DNA of 20,052 nt from Bog-793 sp050014835 (GTDB taxonomy: Bacteria; Actinomycetota; Acidimicrobiia; Acidimicrobiales; Bog-793): assembly GCA_050014835.1 (NCBI GenBank), contig JBEKCO010000033.1, positions 1-20,052 on the forward strand, written 5' to 3'. The notes beneath the pieces are model-generated. The model had not been told where the DNA came from and did not search any database. It saw nothing but the letters and a program-made list of their open reading frames with translations. The position numbers were made by a program, and so were the translations under genes. Every line of letters starts with the position of its first letter. Positions within the stretch are counted from its first letter, which is position 1. Below are positions 14,574-20,052 of this stretch, piece by piece.

Positions 14574-15715
14574 CGGCCGTCGCCACCGCGGAGGCACGCT
14601 CAGCCGTCACCGCGATCGCCGAGCGTTGCCGGCCGTGTTACCAGTGCGGGCGGTGCCGGAGCGCCTGTCCGCAGGGCCTCGACATGACCGAGGGCCCGCG
14701 CCGGGTGGTCCGGCAGCTGCTGGCGGGGGACGTCGACGAACTGCTCGCAGCCGAGGACGTGTGGCGCTGCACCGGGTGCGGCGCCTGCACGCAGGCCTGC
14801 CCGATGGAGGTCGACGTCGCCGCCGTGATGGCCGAGGTGCGCCAGCTCCAGGAGGCCTTCGGGGGGCCGCGCTGTCCCGAGCGCGGCGCCGCCGCCGTGG
14901 CCGCACGGCGCCTGTCGAGGAAGCCGACGGTCGACGCCGTCGCCTTCGGCGCGGCGATGGCGGCCCGGGGATTCGTCCCCGACGATCTCGTCGACGCGGC
15001 TTCCCAGGGTGTCCACCGCGTCGCGCGCCGGTTCCGGCGCGCGCCCCGCACCGCCGCGCCGGCGGACGGGGACGTGCCCTTCTTCGCCGGTTGCGCCCTC
15101 GACGCCGACCCGTCCCTCCTCGCCGGCACGCTGGGTCTCGCCGCCGAGCTCGGCGTCGGGCTCGTCCGGCCCGCCCCGGCGGCGTGCTGTGGCCACCCGG
15201 CGGGTGCCTGTCCGCCGGCGGACCTCGCCGGCCTCGGGGCGGTCGCGACCGCCTGCCCGGCGTGCGACCGTTCGCTCGGCGACGCCGGGGTCCAGGTCAC
15301 GCCGGTGTGGCGGGTCCTCGTCGAGACGGCCCGCCGCGACGGGCGCAAGCTCGCGGCCGCGGCGGCACGCTTCGTGCCCTACGTCGGGTGCCTTGCCGAT
15401 CGGGACGGCGCGCTGGCGCTCCTCGCCGACGCGGCCGAGCTCGCCGGCGCCGAGTCCGTGGTCTCCTACCCCGCGTTGCACGCTGGCTGCTGCGGCGGCC
15501 TCGGTGGCGTCTACCGGGGGCCGAGCGAGGAGGTGGGGGCGCTTTTAGAGTTCGCCGCCGCCGAGAGGGCCCCGGTCGTCACGCCGTGCCTTCTGTGCCG
15601 TGACAACGTCCGGTCCGCCGCCCGGCGCCGCCGCGCGGGCGTCGCCGCCTACTTCTGGCCCGAGTTCTTCCGGGCCGCCCCCGACAAGCCCGATCGCGGA
15701 GGATCCGATGCCTAG
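14570..15715 (+). CDS. HdrC-HdrB fusion (HdrD-like) catalytic subunit
   Basis: A 381-residue protein starting in an ATGA overlap. The N-terminal HdrC part has two cubane motifs, Cys23-26-29-33 ('CYQCGRCRSACP') and Cys67-70-73-77 ('CTGCGACTQACP'). The C-terminal HdrB part has two complete CCG motifs, Cys175-X30-CysCys(206/207)-X21-Cys229-X2-Cys232 and Cys274-X32-CysCys(307/308)-X31-Cys340-X2-Cys343. The first has an unusually short CC-to-CXXC gap. The order C-then-B matches HdrD of methanogens and similar subunits of Bam and lactate/glycolate-oxidase-type complexes. In contrast to the stand-alone HdrB of this operon, all ten CCG cysteines are kept. It could form a second disulfide-reducing or electron-delivering site. 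It overlaps hdrC by eight bases. Confidence 0.9.
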   Translation: MTAVATAEARSAVTAIAERCRPCYQCGRCRSACPQGLDMTEGPRRVVRQLLAGDVDELLAAEDVWRCTGCGACTQACPMEVDVAAVMAEVRQLQEAFGGPRCPERGAAAVAARRLSRKPTVDAVAFGAAMAARGFVPDDLVDAASQGVHRVARRFRRAPRTAAPADGDVPFFAGCALDADPSLLAGTLGLAAELGVGLVRPAPAACCGHPAGACPPADLAGLGAVATACPACDRSLGDAGVQVTPVWRVLVETARRDGRKLAAAAARFVPYVGCLADRDGALALLADAAELAGAESVVSYPALHAGCCGGLGGVYRGPSEEVGALLEFAAAERAPVVTPCLLCRDNVRSAARRRRAGVAAYFWPEFFRAAPDKPDRGGSDA

Positions 15716-16394
15716 GACCAAAGAGCCGACGACGCTCGCCGACGACGGCGCGCACACGAATCCGTACTCGGTCATCGCCGAGAACACCTTCTCCGAGCCG
15801 CCGCCGGCGCACCTCGAGCTCACCGCGCGGATCGCCACGGACCCGCGCATGCACGCCCACGTCGAGGGGTTCCTCTCGTGCATCCAGTGCGGGATCTGCA
15901 CCTCGGGTTGCCCCGCCGCCCGCTTCGCCGACTACTCGCCGCGTGAGATCGTCCGTCGCGCCCTCGACGGCGACCCGACGCTGCTCACCGACGACACGGT
16001 GTGGCTCTGCTTCTACTGCTACACGTGCCAGAGCAGGTGCCCGCGCGGCAACTCCGTCGCGGTCATCAACCAGATCATCCGCGGACTCCAGGTCGACGAG
16101 GGCTACGGGATCAGACACGTCGAGATGTTCACCGCCTGGGCCGAGCAGTTCTACGACAAGGGGATCGGCGGCACGCCGCAGGTCTTCTTCGCCGACCGGG
16201 TCGAGGCACTCGGCCCGAAATGGCGGGCCTTCATCGCGCGCCGCGACGACCTGCGCGACGAGCTCGGCCTCGGCTCCATGTTCCCGTCGGAGAAGGCCGC
16301 GGCCGAGCTGCGCACGATCATGGACGAGACGGGGTTCAGGGACCGGCTCGTTTCGATGGGCGCCTGGGGCGGGGACCGCGAGCACCGGGCCTAG
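15708..16394 (+). CDS. hdrC: HdrC-like dicluster iron-sulfur subunit
   Basis: A 228-residue protein. It has two cubane motifs, Cys58-61-64-68 ('CIQCGICTSGCP') and Cys101-104-107-111 ('CFYCYTCQSRCP'), separated by 'YSPREIVRRALDGD', the standard HdrC arrangement. A helical C-terminal region of about 110 residues follows ('HVEMFTAWAEQFYDKGIGG'), with no membrane segment, so it is soluble. HdrC passes electrons from HdrA to HdrB; as the only free HdrC it probably pairs with the stand-alone HdrB at the operon start. The ATG start has a strong GGAGG five bases upstream. It is the last gene of the operon, followed by a hairpin and convergent cydC. Confidence 0.9.
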   Translation: MPRTKEPTTLADDGAHTNPYSVIAENTFSEPPPAHLELTARIATDPRMHAHVEGFLSCIQCGICTSGCPAARFADYSPREIVRRALDGDPTLLTDDTVWLCFYCYTCQSRCPRGNSVAVINQIIRGLQVDEGYGIRHVEMFTAWAEQFYDKGIGGTPQVFFADRVEALGPKWRAFIARRDDLRDELGLGSMFPSEKAAAELRTIMDETGFRDRLVSMGAWGGDREHRA

Positions 16395-16401
16395 CGCCGT
16401 C

Positions 16402-16435
16402 GCGGGTGAGTGCCCACCGTCGCTCACTCACCCGC
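16402..16435. terminator. Bidirectional hairpin between the Hdr operon and cydC
   Basis: GCGGGTGAGTG (16402-16412) and CACTCACCCGC (16425-16435) are perfectly complementary, giving an 11-bp stem with a 12-base loop. It begins eight bases after the hdrC stop and overlaps the last codons and stop of cydC. A shared terminator for convergent transcripts is the natural reading, although there is no T-run on either strand. Confidence 0.65.
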
Positions 16436-18127
16436 AACGGGCGTGACGACGCGGCCGGCGTCGAGGGTGACGATCTCGTCGACGAGCCGGCCGAGGTCGG
16501 GTTCGTGGCTGACGACGAGCACCGCGCGCGACCCCGCCGCGCCGACGAGCTCTGCGAGCACGTCGGCCGAAGACGCCGGGTCGATGTGCGCCGTCGGTTC
16601 GTCGAGCGCCAGCACGTCCCCCCCGGCGAGGAGGGTGCGGGCGAGTCCCAGCCGCTGGCGTTCGCCGGCGCTCATCGGCCGCCCACCCGCGCCGAGCACG
16701 GTGGCGAGGCGGTCCGGCAGGGAGGCGAACCAGGTCTCGAGCCCGGCGCGCCGGAGCGCCCCGATGAGCGCCGCGTCGCCGGCGTCCGGGGCGGCGAGGC
16801 GCAGGTTGTCGGCGAGGCTCGCGGCGAAGACGTGGGTCGTCTCGGCCATCCACCCGACGTGGCGGGCGAGGCCCTTGCGCGACATCCGGTCGACGCCGAC
16901 GCCGCCGACCGACACGGTGCCGCGCGCGCACGGCACGAAGTGCAGAAGCGCCCACAGCGCGCTCGTCTTGCCCGAGCCACTCCGTCCGACGAGGCCGATC
17001 CGGCGTCCCGGGTCCAGCCGGAGCGAGAGCCCGTCGAGGGCGACCTTGTCGGCGTGGACGACCGCGACGTCGTCGAACGCGACCGTAAGTCGCCTCCCGG
17101 GAGGGCTTTCGTCCACGTCGGGTTCGCGCACCGGAGCGTCGAGCGCCCCGAGGTCACGGAGACGACGCGCCGCGGCGCGCGCTGCGCCGACGTCGGCGAG
17201 GACCGGCGGGAGACTCGCGCACTGGTCGTAGACGGCGAGGGCCACGAAGGCCTCGACGGCGAGCATCACGCCCGTGAGGTGACCGGCGTCGTGGGCGGCG
17301 ATGCCGGTGGCGACGACGGCGATGAGCGCCGCGGCCGCGCCGAACGTGGCGACGGCGCGGCCGATCCCGGTGGCGAGGGCGCGCCGGGCCGCACCGGCGT
17401 TCGATCGCCGGCGGATCTCCTCGAGCCGGGAGTCGACGAGGTCCTCGCGGCCGTAGGCGACGAGCTCGCGGGCGACGCGCATCGTGTCGAGGACCGAGCC
17501 GGCGAGCTCGGCGCGCGCCGCGGCCTCGCGCTCCGCGCCGGCCCGGCCGAGGCGGGCGAGGGCGAGGGCGGCGACGACCATGACGACGGCCCCGGCGGCG
17601 AGCACGGCCCCGACGGAAGGCTCGACGGCCGCGGCGACGGCGGCCCCGAGGACGACGCTCGCCGTCACGTCGATCGCCGCCGTGACTCTCTTGGCGAAGG
17701 CCGTCGCCATGATCTCGGCGTCGGAGACGAACGCGCTGAGCACGGCGCCCGAGCCGTTCGGGCCGAGCCCACCGGGGACGAGGGGTTCGAGCGTGTCGAA
17801 GAGCTCGAGCCGCAGGCGCCCGAGCACGTCGAGGGAGACGTCGTGGACGCCGAGGCGCTCGGCGTAGCGGGCGAGTCCCCGACCGAGGGCGAACGCCTGG
17901 ACGAGGCCGATGGCGACGCTGAGCACGAACACGGGCGGGCGCCCGGCGGCCCGCGTGATGAGCCAACCCGACGTCGCCAGCAGGCCGATGCCGCAGGCGG
18001 CACCGATCGTTCCCGACACGGCCGCCTGGCCGAACCGGCGCGGCGCGATCCCGGGCCCACCGGTGAGCGGGCCGACGACGCCGCGACGTCGCGTCCGGGT
18101 CCCGGCCGGGATCGCCGCCGCGGTCAT
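16424..18127 (-). CDS. cydC: CydC-like thiol ABC exporter, permease/ATPase subunit
   Basis: A 567-residue half-transporter. An N-terminal six-helix membrane domain (roughly 30-290, e.g. 'GIGLLATSGWLITRAAGRPP', a CydC-like start) is followed by an ATPase domain. It has Walker A 'GRSGSGKT' at ~379, a signature 'MSAGERQRLGLAR' (variant of LSGGQ) and Walker B 'VLALDEPTAHIDP'. CydDC heterodimers export cysteine and glutathione or related thiols to the periplasm/exterior and are needed for cytochrome bd assembly. The start ATG at 18127 overlaps the cydD stop (ATGA), so the two are co-translated. A longer upstream reading would overlap cydD and is rejected. No cydAB in the window. Confidence 0.85.
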   Translation of the reverse strand: MTAAAIPAGTRTRRRGVVGPLTGGPGIAPRRFGQAAVSGTIGAACGIGLLATSGWLITRAAGRPPVFVLSVAIGLVQAFALGRGLARYAERLGVHDVSLDVLGRLRLELFDTLEPLVPGGLGPNGSGAVLSAFVSDAEIMATAFAKRVTAAIDVTASVVLGAAVAAAVEPSVGAVLAAGAVVMVVAALALARLGRAGAEREAAARAELAGSVLDTMRVARELVAYGREDLVDSRLEEIRRRSNAGAARRALATGIGRAVATFGAAAALIAVVATGIAAHDAGHLTGVMLAVEAFVALAVYDQCASLPPVLADVGAARAAARRLRDLGALDAPVREPDVDESPPGRRLTVAFDDVAVVHADKVALDGLSLRLDPGRRIGLVGRSGSGKTSALWALLHFVPCARGTVSVGGVGVDRMSRKGLARHVGWMAETTHVFAASLADNLRLAAPDAGDAALIGALRRAGLETWFASLPDRLATVLGAGGRPMSAGERQRLGLARTLLAGGDVLALDEPTAHIDPASSADVLAELVGAAGSRAVLVVSHEPDLGRLVDEIVTLDAGRVVTPVAGE

Positions 18128-19929
18128 GACGGCACGACCGCCCCGCTCGTCCCGCCGACCCCAGCCGGTTCGGTGCCGGGGGCGCCCGACGGCGTCCCTG
18201 ACGGGTCCCCGGCGGGAACGAACCTGCCGGCGCGCAACGTCACGACCCGGTCGGCGAGGTCCACGACCGCCGGGCGGTGCGTCACGACGAACGCGCTCCG
18301 TCCGGCGAGCAACCGGCGGAGCCCGGCGACGACCGCCTCCTCGCTCGCCGCGTCGAGATGCACCGTGGGCTCGTCGAGGACGTAGAGGGAGCCGCGGTGC
18401 AAAAACGCGCGCGCGAGCGCGATGCGCTGCAGCTCCCCCGACGAGACCGGCCGCCCGCCGTCGCCGAGGCGCGTGTCGAGCCCGTGCGGCAGGTCGATGG
18501 CGAGCTCGGGCGCGCCGGCCGCGCTGAGCGCGGCGACGAGTTCGTCGTCGCTCGCGTCCGGATCGGCGAGCCGGAGGTTCTCGGCGAGTGTGCGACCGAG
18601 GAGCGCCGGATGCTCGGGCAGGTAGGTGACGTGCCTGCGCCACGCCCGCGGGTCGAGGTCGCACAGATCCAATCCGCCGACGGTGACCGATCCGCGGCTC
18701 GGGGAGGCGAACCCGAGGAGCAGGGCGGCCGCGGTCGACTTCCCCGCGCCGTTTGGGCCGACCACGACGACGGTCTCGCCCGGGGCGATGGCGAGGTCGG
18801 CGTCATCGAGCACCGGCGCGGACCGGCCCGGGATCTCGTAGCGCACGGCGCGCAGCGCGACCGTCACCCGCGCCGGGTCGGGGACCGAAGCGACCGGTGT
18901 CGCGACGGCCGGTGCCGAGGATGCCCCGGACGGCCGTCCGGGGCCGATGAGCGCCAGCGCCTGGGCGACCGCGGCGAGCCCTTCGGTGCTCTCGTGGAAC
19001 TCGGCGCTCGCCCGGCGGAGAGGCAGGAAGACCTCCGGCGCGACGATCAGCACGGCGAGCGCCGCCGGGAGCGCGACCCTCCCGTTCAGCAGTCTCAGCC
19101 CGAGCGGGACCGCGAGGAGCGCGACGGAGACCGACGCCAGCGTGTCGAGCACGAGCGCCGAGAGGAAGGCGACGCGCAGCGTCGACAGGCTGGCGGTCCG
19201 CAGCTCCTCGCCGGCCCGCGCGATGCGGGCGCGCTGCTCGGCGGTGCGGCCGAAGGACCGCAGGACGGGAAGGCCCTCGAAGACGTCCGTGATGTGACGA
19301 CCGAGGTCCTCGACCTGCCGCCAGCGGTTCCCGGCGAGCGCCAGGCTGGCGCGCCCGACGAGCGCCCCGAACACCGGGAACAGGCAGATCGCCGCGACGA
19401 CGATGAGACCCGAGATCCAGTCGAGCACCCCGACGGCGACGGCGAGGGCGACCGGGGCCACAAAGGCGAGGACGAGATCCGGCAGGCACCGCCCGACGTA
19501 GACGTCGAGGGCGTCGAGCCCGCGTCCGGCCACCGTCGCGAGGTCTCCCGGACCCCCGGCGTCTCCGGAGGGGGCTCGGGCGAGGGCCGCGGTGACGAGT
19601 CGTGACCGCAGTTCGGCCTTGACCGTCGTCGCACCGTGGTGGGCGAGCGTCTCGCCGACGAGAGCGGTGAGGCCGCGGACGACGGCGGCGCCGCCCAGCC
19701 ACACGAAGTCGGTGAGCCGGTTCCCGGGGTTGGCACCCGGCAGCGCGCCGGCGAGGAGATGGGCGAGCGCGACCGCCTGGACGACGACGGTGGCCGTGGA
19801 GACGAGCCCGACCGCGACGGAGGCGGCGATGGTGCGCCGGACGACCGGCAGCTCGCCGACGAGGCGCCGGTCGGCGCCCGACCGGGTCCGCTCGGCCCCC
19901 CGGCGGCGCACGCCGAAGCGGCCGGGCAC
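18124..19929 (-). CDS. cydD: CydD-like thiol ABC exporter, permease/ATPase subunit
   Basis: A ~601-residue half-transporter. The membrane domain begins at about residue 30 ('RRTIAASVAVGLVSTATVVV') and includes 'LATVAGRGLDALDVYVGRCLP', a CydD hallmark region. The ATPase domain has Walker A 'GPNGAGKST' at ~388, a variant signature 'VSSGELQRIALARA', and Walker B 'LYVLDEPTVHLD' with the catalytic Glu. The Pro/Gly/Thr-rich tail is probably disordered. The frame reaches TTG 19950, but that codon lies inside the neighbouring transposase, so I chose GTG 19929; GTG 19911 is another option. No ribosome-binding site is visible, as expected if the insertion removed the native 5' region. It partners with cydC. 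Confidence 0.82.
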   Translation of the reverse strand: MPGRFGVRRRGAERTRSGADRRLVGELPVVRRTIAASVAVGLVSTATVVVQAVALAHLLAGALPGANPGNRLTDFVWLGGAAVVRGLTALVGETLAHHGATTVKAELRSRLVTAALARAPSGDAGGPGDLATVAGRGLDALDVYVGRCLPDLVLAFVAPVALAVAVGVLDWISGLIVVAAICLFPVFGALVGRASLALAGNRWRQVEDLGRHITDVFEGLPVLRSFGRTAEQRARIARAGEELRTASLSTLRVAFLSALVLDTLASVSVALLAVPLGLRLLNGRVALPAALAVLIVAPEVFLPLRRASAEFHESTEGLAAVAQALALIGPGRPSGASSAPAVATPVASVPDPARVTVALRAVRYEIPGRSAPVLDDADLAIAPGETVVVVGPNGAGKSTAAALLLGFASPSRGSVTVGGLDLCDLDPRAWRRHVTYLPEHPALLGRTLAENLRLADPDASDDELVAALSAAGAPELAIDLPHGLDTRLGDGGRPVSSGELQRIALARAFLHRGSLYVLDEPTVHLDAASEEAVVAGLRRLLAGRSAFVVTHRPAVVDLADRVVTLRAGRFVPAGDPSGTPSGAPGTEPAGVGGTSGAVVPS

Positions 19930-19931
19930 GG

Positions 19932-20052
19932 CTAGTGCCGCGTCAGGCAACGTTTGCGCGTTTTACCAGCTCACGTAGTGCTTTGTCGTGAGCGTTGTGG
20001 TTCCGCCAGGTGATGTAGCGGCGGATCATCGAGGCCTGCTCTTGATGTGACC
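19932..20052 (-). mobile_element. End of an IS630-like insertion sequence abutting cydD
   Basis: Between the transposase stop and cydD lies CTAGTGCCGCGTCAGG (19932-19947). It contains a TA dinucleotide at 19933-19934, the target that IS630/Tc1-type elements duplicate. I take this as the terminal inverted repeat region. The other end lies outside the window, so the inverted repeat and target duplication cannot be confirmed. Confidence 0.55.
19943..20052 (-). CDS. C-terminal end of an IS630-family transposase (partial)
   Basis: The minus frame entering from the right edge encodes 35 residues ending at TGA: 'SHQEQASMIRRYITWRNHN', then 'AHDKALRELVKRANVA'. The pattern I..YI.WRN.HA.D..LR..V.RANVA is the familiar C-terminus of actinobacterial IS630-type DDE transposases. 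Base composition falls to about 54% GC, unlike its neighbours. The N-terminal part and catalytic residues lie outside the window, so whether it is intact is unknown. Confidence 0.75.
   Translation of the reverse strand, partial: SHQEQASMIRRYITWRNHNAHDKALRELVKRANVA

Noticed and set aside
16001..18385. 794-codon plus-strand ORF running from hdrC through cydC
   Set aside because: It is a shadow of hdrC and antisense to cydC; the ABC motifs are on the minus strand.
18128..18664. Upstream extension of cydC to 18664
   Set aside because: It overlaps the cydD ATPase domain in another frame; the ATGA junction at 18124-18127 gives a start that matches the CydC family.
1..20052. tRNA, rRNA or CRISPR arrays
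   Set aside because: No regularly spaced repeats, no tRNA-like T-loop/acceptor pattern and no rRNA-like conserved blocks were seen on either strand.

Overview
The window is a high-GC (roughly 70% by eye) bacterial segment with many GTG starts and tightly overlapping genes. This fits Actinobacteriota, with an acidimicrobial or similar lineage plausible, but no marker gene fixes the taxon and a high-GC Chloroflexota cannot be excluded. The only clearly lower-GC stretch is the last ~110 bases, the end of an IS630-type transposase.

Left third (1-6442), ordinary genes: a 5'-complete YVTN-type beta-propeller protein on the minus strand that runs off the left edge; a divergent exported SH3/NlpC-P60 cell-wall hydrolase; a PhnB-like VOC protein followed by the decayed C-terminus of a second VOC protein; an AT-rich 14-bp perfect palindrome; and an MgtA-type P-type ATPase.

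Centre (6443-16394), the main interest: a 575-bp spacer with hairpins, a short tandem repeat and a promoter overlapped by a 13-bp dyad leads into seven co-directional, overlapping or nearly abutting genes. All encode parts of a heterodisulfide-reductase (Hdr)-type flavin/iron-sulfur machine: HdrB; an ~1100-residue HdrA carrying an embedded GltD/NfnB-like NAD(P)H module; an MvhD-like protein; a dicluster ferredoxin; a second HdrA fused to MvhD; an HdrC-HdrB (HdrD-like) fusion; and a stand-alone HdrC. My inference is a soluble complex moving electrons between NAD(P)H, a low-potential carrier and a disulfide-type or other CCG-site substrate. It has two non-equivalent HdrA subunits and two non-equivalent CCG-type active-site subunits. 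No hydrogenase, formate dehydrogenase, MetF, lipoate-binding protein or Dsr/Tus sulfur-transfer gene lies in the window, so the substrate is unknown.

Right part (16395-20052): a hairpin terminator separates the Hdr operon from convergent cydC and cydD (ABC exporter for cysteine/glutathione-type thiols, needed for cytochrome bd assembly). An IS630-family element abuts the 5' end of cydD and may have replaced its promoter.
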